The notes under the pieces were generated by a model. That model was given only the letters and a program-made list of their open reading frames with translations, did no database searches and was not told the DNA's origin. From Tigriopus japonicus (taxonomy: Eukaryota > Arthropoda > Copepoda > Harpacticoida > Harpacticidae): a DNA stretch of 64,000 nt. Both the position numbers and the translations under genes were made by a program. This document shows positions 14,300-27,100 of the stretch, piece by piece. The number at the start of each line of letters is the position of its first letter. The stretch's first letter is position 1. The DNA is taken from the NCBI GenBank assembly GCA_010645155.1, contig CM021318.1:8108311-8172310 (forward strand), written 5' to 3'.

Positions 14300-15420
14300 C
14301 TAAATATGCTTTATTGGCTGTTTGGTATCAGTATCCTCAAATAATCTGTCAACGGAACTATCGATCGAATACGAGAAATGCTTGAAAAGGCGACATTGAG
14401 AAATGTGCCGCCGTTGATGAGCAAAGATAGATGGTAAGTAGACGACGACTGATGGATCCTCGTACATCCAAGCTGTCAGGAAGATCTTTTCTTTCTCAGA
14501 ATATACCGTAGTGGATCTCTCCTCTAAAGACGCGTTCAGGGTTGATGTAAATGCTGCATCATCTGACAGAAGGTGCGTCCTCAAGTGCATAAATTCGGGC
14601 CAACCAGCTTCCACAATATTCTCCTTACGAGTAAATGAAAGCTAGGGAAGAATGTGTTGCAAGCTTAACACTTTTTTCAAACAAATTTATCAACAAAGCT
14701 TTAAGTTTGATTATTTTTGGATAAGATAATGTCCAGAAAGTAAGTTCGGTCACCCTGAAACTGGTTTATAACGATCCAAAAGTGTGCACTCAAAAGCGGT
14801 TTCCCGGTGTAAATTTGGTCAGATTTGCTTGGATATTCCCCACATTGTGCCCCAAGTGAATTCCATAGCGTTTGGCGCTTATCACAATAGTGCCAGCCAG
14901 ATCCACACGGAACTTGTCAAAAGAATCTGGAATTGTCCCCCTTGATCCATGGTCCATCGTTTCGTGCAATGGACAGCTTAGAGGTTCGTGAAGTCTATCG
15001 TGTCGTTCCTCATTAAATATCCCACCCCCTTTCTTCAAAAGGACTTGCCACAGATTATCTTCCCTCTTCCCAAAAAAAACTCTGGAAGTGGAACCACAAG
15101 TAACGAGGGGAGGGGTTGGGATATTTCAAGTCCCATGGGGGTACCGAACCCATTTCTTTCAAGTACTTTACACCCCAAACTTGTCAAAACATCGCGTGGA
15201 CCACTCAAAACCGCGTGAAAATCCAATCTACTTATCTTCATCTAAGATTGGAGCTCAAGAAAGCAAGAAAAGAAAGACCTCCGCCATCATATCTGTCATT
15301 AAGACTCATTTCCCCACCCTCAAAGCCAATCGGATATCTTTCATTCCTGCACTACAGTCCCAAAGGAATCTTAGGCCTCTCAACGACACCGATACATAGA
15401 CTGGCACCAATAAGTAATTA
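14300..15420 (-). other. Unassigned open frames, possible exons or pseudogene
   Basis: On the minus strand, frames at 15038-14790 (including FDKFRVDLAGTIVISAKRYG) and 14614-14300 (including EKEKIFLTAWMYEDPSVVVY) have protein-like composition. I recognise no family. The second lacks an ATG near its upstream end. Between them is AAGTTCGGTCACCCTGA at 14741-14757, which resembles a mariner-type terminus. Plus-strand frames (15088-15421) overlap in the same interval, so openness alone is weak evidence. Confidence 0.2.
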
Positions 15421-17076
15421 GTAGAGCGTTGATAAAGAAGTTTTCTTGTTAATAAGTGTATTTTTTCGAACGTTTTTTTGGCGTTCTACAGACATTTTTT
15501 TCGAAATTTGGCTCTAAACTGAAACAGATTGGCAAAATTTGCTCGAGAAAAAAAATCCTTGTAAAAATTCGAACTAAAAAGCAACAACGAAATGTGTTGG
15601 ACGGCCGAAAAAGAACAAGACCGAATGTTTTAGCTCAAAAAATAAAAATAATGATGGGAAAGAATTGCTTTAAAAACTCTTTTGTGCCTTCTTTTGCCCA
15701 TTTTATGCAAATAAAACTTGTTTTGGCCATTTTCAGTTTTTTACTTTTTTTATATTTTCACTTTAAAACCTTTTTTCGGCAGCCTTTTCATTTCTTTTCC
15801 CGTCATCTACTAATCGGCAAACAGTGCCTCTCTCTGATTCATTTAACTTCAAATTTAACAAATTGCCCTCACATTTCTTGGTTCCTTTTAAGTCTTCCAA
15901 GTAGCATTTGGGAGCCACAACAGATTAAGAGGCATTATATGCTAAAGCGTCGTTTACGGGGTATGTCTTTGCATGCATGAGTTTATTACATCCCCCATCC
16001 TGACTTGAGTAACCTCCACACTCGGTCTCTTTCTCACCCCTTGAGGCATATGAGAACAAACAGCCTCGTTCTCTCTCTCTCTGCTCGTGAATATCTCTCC
16101 CCATGTCTCCCTCAATGTAGATTACGTGGTACTAGAGGAGGTTAGGTCGCATTTGGAGCAAATAAACTCCATGATCTGTTACTCTGATGATTCGGATGCC
16201 AAAATACATATCGATGGATGACATGACATCCCATAATCTCGTCAATTCTACTTCATTTTAAGCACATTTTTAGGGTTCGAATTGAAGTGTTTGACCGTCT
16301 TGAGTTTTTTTTGGGGTTTTAGTAATACAACAGTGACGAAAATATTGGATAAGCCCTCGTAAGTGTGGGAGGGTTGGGGTTTTTTTTCTCCAAGACCGGT
16401 CTTTGAATGATCTATAGAGATGTGGATAAGATGAATCGGGCATCCAAATGAGGCATGAGTGCATATTTAAGCGCAGAGGTTATACAATTCATTGGGCACC
16501 CTCAATATGCATGCAATATTCATATCGATCTCAGATTTGCTGCCATCCCGAATGCAAATCGCACCCCTTTGGTCGTGGGTTCATTAATTATCATGAAACC
16601 GTCACAGTGTAATGTTACCGTAAATACACGTCTAGCGGTCCCGCACATTACGTCTCGAGCTCCAAAGGGCTCATTACGATTTGTCCTCATCAAAAGCCTC
16701 CGTCTGTTCCATCCCAATACTCATTCTTCTTCTACAATACTCATTCCTCCCCTTTGGATTTTGTCGGCGTCATCCACTCGAGAAAACCTCAACCCTAATG
16801 TCTCTCTGTTTCTCTTCGAGTAAACCAACCCGGTGTTTATTGCCAAGTCCGAGAGCTCATTGAATGCAAGTTTATCCAATACACCCTCCTCCATCCTTGG
16901 ATTGGCCACGACTTACAGAACATGTATAATAGAAGAAAAGGGGGAAGGTTTTGTCTTCATTCATGAGGAAACCAGAGACATGGAAAGTCGTCAACTTTAA
17001 CTTGATTTATTCCATGAAATTGCGTAGCCTTATTGAAGAGTAAAGTCAATTTAATTGTCGCTCAGACAGTGGAGAT
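15421..17076. other. Non-coding stretch, no recognisable gene
   Basis: A 174-codon plus frame at 15456-15980 starts at GTG, is dominated by Phe/Lys/Leu from A+T-rich tracts, and is not called. Around 16545-16610 octamer (ATGCAAAT) and TTAATTA motifs lie close together. A short CT repeat lies near 16074. Confidence 0.5.
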
Positions 17077-17326
17077 CAGGGGTCGTCAACCATTCTTGGG
17101 TCAAGGCCCACCAAATTTGATGACATGTTGTCAGGGGGCCACCAAACAGGCGTTGATAGGTTCAGTGGCCCACAAATTAATTTTCAAAGAGATTTGGGCG
17201 CACGTGTACAGTACTATGGATGTCTCGTGGGTCCACTATTTTGAACTTCCCCCATATCCCCTGGGCCCACCAAAGACCACCATTGGGCCCACATGTGGGT
17301 CGCGGCCCACCGGTTGCCTACCCTTG
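17077..17326. mobile_element. hAT-type MITE with CAGGGGTCG-like ends
   Basis: A 250-base element starting CAGGGGTCGTCAACC and ending with the inverted counterpart CAAGGGTAGGCAACC (12 of 15 match). The interior is rich in GGCCCACC/GGGCCAC motifs. Ends of the CAGGGGTCGGCAACC kind are characteristic of Charlie-like hAT MITEs. The flanking 8-mers GTGGAGAT and ATGTAGAT match at 5 of 8 positions, compatible with a decayed target duplication. It has no coding capacity. Confidence 0.7.
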
Positions 17327-20300
17327 ATGTAGATGTTTGTGTTCTGGTTAAATGATGGGCTTTTTTCGATTCCGTGAAAAGTCTTTTTTATATTCTAATG
17401 TAATGTTTTGTCCCATTCCAGAAGGATGTCCACAGTCCACAATTTATAGAACCAGGATAAACTCAATATTTACGTTTTTCTATTAGTCTTTTTACAATAT
17501 AGCCATGATTGCAAGAGTTTTCAAGCTTTGACTCCCATCAAATTCAAATCAATTCTACCAAGATTGAGATAAGAGAACTCTTTAAAAAATCGAACCTGTC
17601 TCATCTTCATCAATTGTTACGACACGTAACATTTTTCTCGGAATTGGTTACATTTGATGGGTTTACATGGACTTTTGCTTTTGCGAGGACACCAAATCAA
17701 CAGCACTCCTCCCAATATTTCCTCCCAATGATGGGATTACTGTTTCTATCCCGTAATTGCTTAAATAGGAGATTCCGTACCCACCATATGGCATCTTAAA
17801 CCCATCAAATTCTGTAGAAGGATTATTTTGATCCAATAGCTAAACAAATGCACAACACAGAGGCAAGCATAGCTTACTCTTTCGAGTTTGTTTATGAATT
17901 TGGGTTTGTTACATTGATGCAATTGCAATTGTTGATGACTGTTTTAAAGGTCTTTAAGATTATTATAAGTAGAATGACATTTTTACCTTGGCAACACGGT
18001 TAGTTGGAGCCATTTTAAGACTCTATAAAGTCGAGAATCAATCAAATCTGACAATCATTGCAATATCAGATTCATCCTTTCACCGTGTCTTTAAAAACAG
18101 ATTAATCTCATAAAACCCCATATCAATTGCTGTGCTCACCGTGTAAAATCAAGAATCGTAATCATGGGTCAAATTGTCAAACAGACCATGCTTACAAACG
18201 ATCTCGCGTTCGCTGGCCCATTTGGGACACAATCTCATCTTTGTTCATTCTCATTCCACATATTTAGATGGTGGCAGCGGTCTCAATAGGTTTATTTCCA
18301 GATCCTTGAGTTCCAATGAACGATGCGTTCCAAAGAGACAGATACTACATGGCCAGAAAAAGCACAAAAGTTGGTCCTAAGTGTGTGCGTTTGTACGCCA
18401 TTGGGATGGTTGGGAGGATGGTCGTCGTCGTCGTCGTTGGTTCTTGTTCTCTTCTTCTTTCCTTCCATCCTTCCTGCATCCCGCCGCATCTTACTTGGTT
18501 CAGGATGCTGTTGCCATTTTGCGGTTGTCTTTGGCTACCAATGGTTCCGTTGGCATGTGGTAGAGTCCGCCAGAAATGAGACAAATATCCAATATTAGCT
18601 CAGGCGAGATTAGCAGACAAGACAAACGGACCAGAAATCGTCGTTCGTTTCAGTCATCGCATCCGAATGGAACAACCACAAAACTCGAGTGAGTGAGCTA
18701 GTCTCAGATGTGAGCGACTGATCGTCAACAATTATCTCCAGTGTTTTTTTTTTGTTTTCAAGTTCAAGGAAAGTACTTCTACAAACTTTAAAAGCGGTCT
18801 GACGGAATCAGATTTTTTGCTGCTTCTTGAATCTGGAGCCAAAAGAATGGGTTAGTTTACTGCAGTTCCTGGAAATGAAAGACACCACGTGGAGCGTTTA
18901 GGCTGAAAGAATTTACTTAACACTGAAGGAAAAGAATGAACAAAACATTAGTGGCAGCCAAAACCAACTTGCAATCAGGCAAAAGACATACAGGGAAGGA
19001 GACGACTGAAATTGTAATTAAAATTATGTTCAAAGCTTCATCGTAAAGCACCATTTCAAGCAGAATCACAGCATTAAAAACATAACCTTTGGCTCCACTG
19101 ATTAATGACTTTGGAGAATGAACGCGGTAAATCTTCTCACTTAGCGAAGGCTGCATTTTAAGATACGACAAATGCATTCAAGACACCGAATCACTCTTGT
19201 CTCATTACCTGTGACATTTCCATATCTCAACCATGAGGTTCTTGTGCCGAAGCGTCGCAATATATACAAAATTACAAACAATCATTACTTGAACAACAGT
19301 CAAAGTTGACCTTTATACCTGTCCCTTCCAGTTTTTGAGAAACACGAATACATATTGCCAAGCTCCAACACTCTTGATTTACAAAAAAATAAGTGTTCAG
19401 AAGAGATCAACCTTGAGAAAATGTTTGGATACGTATTGGGTAGTTCAAAAGACATGGAACAGCAAACCATGTCCTCGGAAATGGTTAGTCTAACAAAAAT
19501 GTGCAAAGCTCAAAAAGACTTAGCCAAATTTTATCAACGCTCTGTTTTCAAATGTAACCCTTTACAGCAGACCCGTCGTCGATTAAATATTGAACTGGAG
19601 AAAAATTGCTTCTTCCGACTCTTCAAGGCAAATATTTGTCAAATCATATAGAATAAAGGTGAGGTTCATATATGGATTTAATGAAGAGTTCTAGATTGCA
19701 TAATCAGCGGTTCCGTTTCTTTTCGGAACACCCGGTACTGTACCATAGTGGTTAGGATCACTTCGCATGCGATCTTCTTCAACTTACGGACCTTATCGCA
19801 TTGGACGTTCTCGAGATAACAGTCATGGATAATTTCCCCCAACGTTCAGTTCTAGCTATCAAGTCCTGGAGTAATAACATTCCAGGCGTTAATGGAGATT
19901 GAATTTACAGCCAAGCACTTCTTCTTCGTCTTCCTCTTCTTCTTCATTGACCCGTTTTGTGAACTCTCCGACCTGCCAAGGGCGTTGGTTGGTTGTTTGA
20001 CTGGATCTGGCCCAAGGTACGCGGAATGGTATTTGGTCGATTGACCCTTCATCAGCAAAACGGAACAAGATGATTCGGCAACTTTTTGGGTCCGATCCAA
20101 ATGGGACGACAAGAACGTCGAATATCACAATAAAGAATGGAGAGGAAAAGTGGCACTTGGTCTTGGGCGGAGAACGGGGATCTTATTTCTTGGAGAGTTC
20201 GAGAGAAGTTCACGCTTCAATGGGCTCTTTTGGCCCAGTTTGCCTCATGGTTCCAAAAATTTACGATCCATTATAGGCATTATGCAAGAAAACTCTGACT

Positions 20301-23300
20301 CTCGGCTCCTCTTTTCGTGAACATGATGTTTCAAGCCTCCATTTTTCAGCTCAGGGATGCCTTCAAGACCAGAAAGTTTTCTTCGGCCTCAACACATCTT
20401 TCTCGAGGCAGTTTATTTATAACCCGATGTTTGACATCTTTGTGTATATAAAAGCTTCTCTTGTCCAAAAGAATATTCAATATTTAGGATCCTTGTATTC
20501 AGACAAGAGAAGTGGAAATTAAAACTCATGAACCCTTTAGAACCCGAGATCAAAATGAGTTCAGGCGTCAGAGATGCAGCCTTTCATTTTGGACACTCTA
20601 AAAGTTAAGGATTCATTCGGATAGGAACATTCTGCTTATTTTAGTTTACGTAGCATATCCCTTTTTAGTGAGCAGAAAAATACTCGAAACACAATAATGG
20701 CACACTAATATTGAAGAAATATCAGATAGGTATAGTCATAGCAAGTCTTGGTATATTGACTGACTCGTTATAAAACTTTGATTCTATTTTCAAGAACGAC
20801 TGCCCCCACTCAAGTTAGGGAATTCATGCTCTATTCTGAAAAATCATCCTTGCCTTGATCGCACATGGCAAAGCCTGATGGTGACTGAATTGCTAAATAC
20901 AAAAAAAAGTCGCTTCGGCACTTGTTTTGTCATAGATTAGTGCTAAAATCTAAGGGAAGTTAATTATGGACTAGCCCATAATCAGAGGAACGAAAATGGT
21001 ACGTTCCATTTTAGTTATGAAAGTTAAGAAAAAAGACAGATAACTGTTACCGAAATGTCATTAAAGATTACTTTTAAAAAACGCATCATTGACTGTCAAG
21101 TGACCCTTAAGACATGATTGTATATAAATCTGAAGAAAAAAAACAAAGGCAATTTGAGACTTCAATTAGAATGAAAATATGGCATCCCTGGATTGACTTT
21201 TTTTAGGAAAACATGTTCTTGCCTGTAAGGAGAACCATAAAATCACCTTGGCATCGTTTGGTTTACGATTCAAATTCATACCTTTTTGCCAAATGCCTCC
21301 CGGGATCCCGGATGGGCAGATGTCAAAGAACTCAGGGGTTTTCCCATTTGTCTTTGCAAACTTTCGTTTCGCCTGATGTTCCGCCAGACAGAGAATGTAT
21401 GTAATATCGTGAATGCGGGTAAGCATTATTTACAAAGCAAAGAGCAACAAACGTGAGAATCTTGCACTGTCATCCATTTCAAATGTTCCATGTGTCCTAT
21501 AGGGAACGGCTTATGTGATTTTTTTTCCCTCCACCCACTGCATTAAGCGACCGCAACTTGCGGCAATGAGATTTCCTATCGTCATTCATTTGCCTTCCAG
21601 ACCTTTTTCTTGTTCCTGTCTGGAACAAGTTGACATGGAACAAGGGATCTTGATTCGAACCCTGGCTGAGATTAAGAACATGGAACAAGCTTTTCCTGAT
21701 TACGCGTACATCTTGGAAGGTCTGATTTATCACCTACTGCTGTCTACTGTACGTCCCACAATTAGAGGATGGAACAAGCAGCATCCTTGAAGGGAGAAAG
21801 GAGGCCGGATTTCATATTCACCCAATTCTTTTTAGTCAAATTTGAAAGGGTTTCAATGTCTGACTCAGCATTTGATTTGACTTCTTCAAAGGATACTTCC
21901 ACGTCATCAAACCCAGTTCCATCTCAAAGTAGAATCCCAAAGGCATTTCCTACCGCATTCGCAGCTTCAACCAACCCCCATCAAACAAACACCCGTAACA
22001 ATAAGATATTTCAATAGAAGTCTTCACGGCCAACCCTCGTGTCCAACTCATGGCTCATGGACCATTGAAACACGCACCCCATTCTGTTATCTTTATTAGG
22101 CTTGTGATGAACATGAGTATCTTCCTGTTATCCGGCAACCCCCAATTGACTTGTTATTGTTCCACCAACTTACGCACTCTCGCACTACAAACTTTCGGTC
22201 CCTAATCCAATTCTGAAACATGGAACACGGAACGACGACGAGAAGTGAGCAGGAATGAAGAGTCTCGGTTGCCCTCTTCTCACGCTTTCAAAATTCAAAA
22301 AGATGAAAAGCGCCCCTTGTTCCTTCCAGATCCCCTCTCATTCTCATCTTGAAGCGGTTCCCTCGTGGTTCCACTGCGCTTGTCATGTTCATAATGTATC
22401 TTTTTGGCTTAGCGGGATAAAAGATCATCTCACACATCTTTTTTTATAACCAAACTGTTCCAACCCTTGTTGTTCCTGACCCGTATTCAAGAAACTTTGA
22501 AACCATGCGACTGAATTTGGAACCTAATTCAAGGACAAGGGAGAAGCAAAAACACGGTTCCAAATCCCAAGATGTCATCCGGAAGATCCAATTCTCCTGT
22601 AGTTGTTGTCGTTTTGTGTCAGAAATAGGGGCAGTAGCAATAGCAAACAAGAAGAGCTTGGGAAAACTCACAGAGTTGGTTTCGTACGGTTCGTACTCAA
22701 ACATGTAATTGAATGAGGACAAGGACAAGACAGACAGACGTTCGAAATGAAGAAACAAGCCAAAAAAAAGGAAAGAAGACCATCGTTTCAAGACAAGATG
22801 GATCCCATTTTGGTTGTCAACTAGTACCTGAGCTTTGGCAAAACCATTTGAACTGACAACTTAACAGGGTTTCGCAACCTACATTCAATACTCACACACA
22901 AAGCATTGGGCACATGAAATTGAAAAGAAGTCTTCTGTTGAAAACGGAATGTTAAAAAAAACCATTCATTTTCCAAGGGAGCACTGCTATAAAATGTTGG
23001 CAAGAATAACAATAGTGAGTGACACGTGAAAATTAGGCCAAAGGCTTCGTGAATCTTTCGTAATTTTGTTTCTTAAAGACCAACGCAAAGATTTACCTTT
23101 GAGTGCTTGAAGGCATAGTGGGTAATTGATGTTGTCAGTCTCAAGTTCCCTTTGGAGATCAAGAGATTCCCCTTTTCTAATCCAAGATCTCCAAGATATC
23201 GAGAATTTATGTATTCTCAAAATAACCAAACTTGAACATGAAGGCTTGAATTGCCCAAAATAGAAGCAATGATCTTGGCAGAAAGGAATTGAATTATGAA

Positions 23301-23727
23301 ACAATGCCCTTGTTAGTGAACAGTATTATTGGAGGCAGTTACAGAAAGCAAAATCATTTACCTCCAAAAAGGGCCTCGGAAATCTTGGATGTCCCCAGAT
23401 GACTAGTTTTGTTCCTTTGCAGGAGGTCAGTCTCGGCCTTTGCTCAGATTTAGATTGTTTTTTCTCTCAAGACCACCTGGAATGTGGCCTCATAACAATC
23501 TCGCCGCTTTTGAATCCATCCACAACAGAAAACAGACGCTATTTCAAGCACAATTCTTTTCATTTAAACAGAAACAAGATAGGCCATCTTCTATGTTTAA
23601 CCTACTATATATTTCAGCTTCTTCAAGAAAAAGAAGTAGATATTGTTGCTATAATTGATCTAATAATATTAATATTGATACCAGAGATATTGTATTTGAT
23701 CAGGTCTGTGAAATGAGACTGATATTT
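17327..23727. other. Non-coding stretch, no recognisable gene
   Basis: Sequence downstream of the dynein gene. Frames of 60-105 codons occur on both strands without recognisable domains, and several start at non-ATG codons. A tRNA-like patch near 19740 was examined and rejected. No CRISPR, rRNA or tRNA is seen. Confidence 0.55.
18421..18438. repeat. GTC trinucleotide microsatellite
   Basis: Five GTC units followed by GTTGG. Overlapping open frames on both strands here are explained by the trinucleotide repeat and are not called as genes. Confidence 0.65.
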
Positions 23728-23733
23728 TTTAAT
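23728..23733 (-). terminator. Candidate poly(A) signal ATTAAA for the dynein gene
   Basis: Reading the minus strand downstream of the TAG stop, ATTAAA occurs about 160 bases on. I see no AATAAA within the first 600 bases after the stop, so this common variant is the best candidate for 3'-end formation. The call is inferred from motif and position only. Confidence 0.35.
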
Positions 23734-23894
23734 CCCAGTAACGCCATATGACGCCTCGGCAACTTCAAAGAAGACCGAAGGGTGTACAGTACTAGTAGGT
23801 GCCGAAGAATATCGATATTATACAATATTTCCCTTTTCTTCCTGCTTGTCTGCCTTCCTTCCATCCATTCGGTTCCATGGATCTGCTGTTCCTT

Positions 23895-24163
23895 CTATTT
23901 GATGTCGCAAAGCAAAGCCACTCCACGCATGGTCCAATGTCGAGGTCCAATATCACTTTCGAAATCAATGGATCCAATGTAATTGAGATCCGTGCGCGCG
24001 GGTTTGCGGTAAATGGGACATTCGTACAGCTTCGAGTCTTTTCCGGCCGTCGTGTTGATGGCGTAAATGTAGATGACGGGCATTTGCTCGTAAAGCACTT
24101 TGGGCCGAGATTCCACCAACTTGCCCGTCTTCCGATCCAAACTGGCTCCTTCCAAGAACAAAC
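23895..24163 (-). CDS. DNAH5/8: Dynein heavy chain exon 16, terminal exon (residues 4609-4697)
   Basis: Terminal exon: [20 protein letters not shown], then [27 protein letters not shown] and the terminal [14 protein letters not shown] followed by TAG at 23897-23895. This is the canonical dynein heavy-chain C-terminus, so the gene is complete at its 3' end. The acceptor is GATCCAG|GTT. Confidence 0.97.
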
Positions 24164-27100
24164 CTGGATCAAGTAATGGGAAAGGTACTACTATTGGTGG
24201 TTAGTTTTATGACTATGATTATGGGAACAAGGGCTTGCCAATTTTAGAGACAGAGAGAGAAATTCCGGGAAATTTGAATTATATTTCGTGCGATGCGATT
24301 TAAGGGGAAATGAGATGTGTTTGAGGCGCCTCATTGTTCCTTTCAAGTCATTGGCTAAAGTAACTACCATTCAAGATGACAGCTCTGGCAGTAAAATGGG
24401 TGGGTTCCAAAGACAATTGGCTAGACGAGCCTCCAAGTCTAATCATGAAGATGATGATGATGATGATGATGATCTTTTTCTTCCTCGACATTACTTGAGC
24501 TCGCTTTTCTCTCATATCCATGGAAATTGTGGCAAACAATGAGAGCCCTCGCAGCCTTGGCATCAACTTGGCATCAATGGGTAAAGAGTTGCAAGCTTAA
24601 TGGGCCAGAAAATGTCTCCCTAGAGCCTCGCCTAACGTACGTACGGAGATTTCGTAGCGAGTGTATGCTACTTTTATGAAATTCGCCAGGAAGGCCCAAC
24701 ACACTCGAACAATGTTGCTTCTACTTTAGTCTACCGTATGTGAGCCTATCTCCATAGTCCAAGCGTTATCCTGGAAACATTTCTTCAACAAATATAAAAC
24801 CGGTCGTGGATTTCAAGGATGAAATGGAAGTATTTATGAAGGCAATAAAAGCCATTCGATCCCCTTCGTCTTTCTCTGTGTATGTCGAGAATGTTTGCGA
24901 ACGTATCCACTTCCGGTTGTCGGGAACATTTGGGCAATAACGGCTAACTGACTTGATCCATATACTATGTTCCACAAATTTCGACAGACTCCCGCAGAAT
25001 TGGGAACACAAAGCGCAGGAAAACAAAGACTCCTGGGTAATTCAATCAGGAGTAGCTCTTTGTCATCTCATGCTCCAAGCACTCGCACGCATCCTCAGTC
25101 ATCATCATGAGCTACTGTATGGAATGAGGATACAGATAGAGCTGGGGAAGCGTTTCTTGTCGTTTGTTCTCCATCACCAAATATTGCATGGTTACGTAAA
25201 GTCACTTGACTCCTCGTCGAGCTTCTTGGGAGTTCTGTGAAATATTGTTTTTGCCCTGAGCATGCATGAGATATTCGCCAGTTTGGTGCCTTCTTCAGAG
25301 TGACTCACCGAGTAAGTAACCAAGTGAGTGAGTGAGTGGTGCGTTACAGCATGAAGATTCCGAAAGGTTCCACCCGAGATCCTTGGATACTGTTTGCTTA
25401 TGGCCAAGAGGGATCCAAGAGAAGAAGAAGTGGAAGAGAAAGAATCGCCAAAGAGGCAAAGAGAGGGCGAGTTTTGGCACAATCGCTCCAAGTCATCTTG
25501 ACCATAAAACATCATTCGTCAAAAGAGTTCACCTCTTAACCCTATTCTCGGAGAAAGAACTCGGTCATAGAATTAGCGAGCGAACAAGGAGAAAAATGAG
25601 CACTAGTTAGATGTCAGATTATTTTCATACGAGCTGGATGAAAAATGAAAAATGTCACACGTAAAAGGAGCAGTCTGTTTAGTCCAAAAACTCAAACTGT
25701 TCCTTTTTTTAAGTCTGTGGTCATGATTCGATCAGGGAAGAATGATAAAGTCTAGGCTTACCGTGAATATAAACGCCTTCGGGGGGCGAATCGTGGATAT
25801 CTTCTTTAGCGAATCGAGTGACCAGATTCTGGCAAATCACACTATCCAACGCCCAACCTTTGTGACTTCTGGTCACTTCTTGTCTCATCGCTGTGAGGAA
25901 TCCTTGTGGGTTGAAGAAACCAGTCACCCAGAAAACCTGTAAGAGATTCATTAATTTTGCTCCAAATTACCATCCATTTCTAATTTGAATACTTCAATCA
26001 TTTTCAGACTTTGGCTCACTCTTATTTGGGATTCTAGATCGAACAACCTCTTTCTTTTCCCTCTAGATTCCGAGGGGAAGAGAGCGAAACCATTTTTGTG
26101 GCAAGTTCCAAGGAATAAGTTCCAAAAAAGATCAAGCTTCCCCATTTTCCTCCTTACTTAGCAACGAGTCAAGTAGACACATACGACTACATGCAACCGA
26201 GCAATCCCATTTGCCTTTGAAGACCTATTCCCAAGGCCTTCAAGTTTCATTTCAATCTTTCCCCAAAAAATGAGCCCCAAACCTGGCATTCAAAATCCAA
26301 ATTAATTAAATCAGAAAGGAAAGGAAAAAAGATGCCAAACTGAAGTTTCCTCTCATCAATGCAACTATGTACCTTCGGTCGTCCATGGTAACACCAACGT
26401 CGAAATTGGCCATCTCGTTCCAAGAGCTCCGTGTACCAAAAGCCCAATGTCGTGGATTGCCACGAGATCTTGGCCCATTTTTCCGGCAATCGGGCATCGT
26501 ACATGGCGTCCAAAGTGTTCCGAAGATCGTCACTCATCACAATGGTGCCCTCAATGGCCAGTTTCATATCCGTGAGCGTTTGTCGAACTGAAAGTATTAC
26601 GTACACAGGTTGGCTAAACCATGGCATTTTTGGGGCGCAGAGAGGGATGAAGAATTAGCTTTGGGGCATGGAACAAGACTCGGATGGAAGAAAATGCCGG
26701 ATGTGCCAAAGTTTGGTGTCCGTGCGAGACCCTCAAGGGGGGTATAGTGTAATCGGACGACAAAATGTGAATTTATGGCTCGGGATATTGGAAAAGTTTA
26801 CTTCCACCCGGCATCTGGGACGTGGCAGCCATATCGGGGTTGAGAAATGATTGCCATCCAACAACCAACCCTGGACCAAAGAGGGTGTTGACGTCAGATG
26901 CTCAAGGGTAGGGTGGACCATGGTCAATAAGGGTCAGTGACTGAATACTTAAAGTTGTCGGGAAGAAATAGTACTACAAGTTAGGATTCCCGTTCCAAAG
27001 CTTTTGTCATGTCCAGATCAAGGTGGGAAGTGGAACACGAGTGTCTTTGTCTCCATTGAACCAGAGAATGTCCGTTGGAATGGAACAACGTACAACAGAC

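Noticed and set aside
15456..15980. 174-codon plus-strand frame.
   Set aside because: It starts at GTG and its composition (Phe, Lys, Leu) follows A+T-rich tracts. No domain is recognisable.
19735..19800. tRNA-like A-box sequence (CATAGTGGTTAGGATCAC), possibly a tRNA or tRNA-derived SINE.
   Set aside because: No matching B-box (GGTTCGANNCC) follows and no cloverleaf stems can be formed, so neither a tRNA nor a SINE head can be supported.
21600..21790. Recurring TGGAACA motifs, possibly a tandem regulatory array.
   Set aside because: The copies are irregularly spaced. The six-base core occurs across the window at about the frequency expected by chance.
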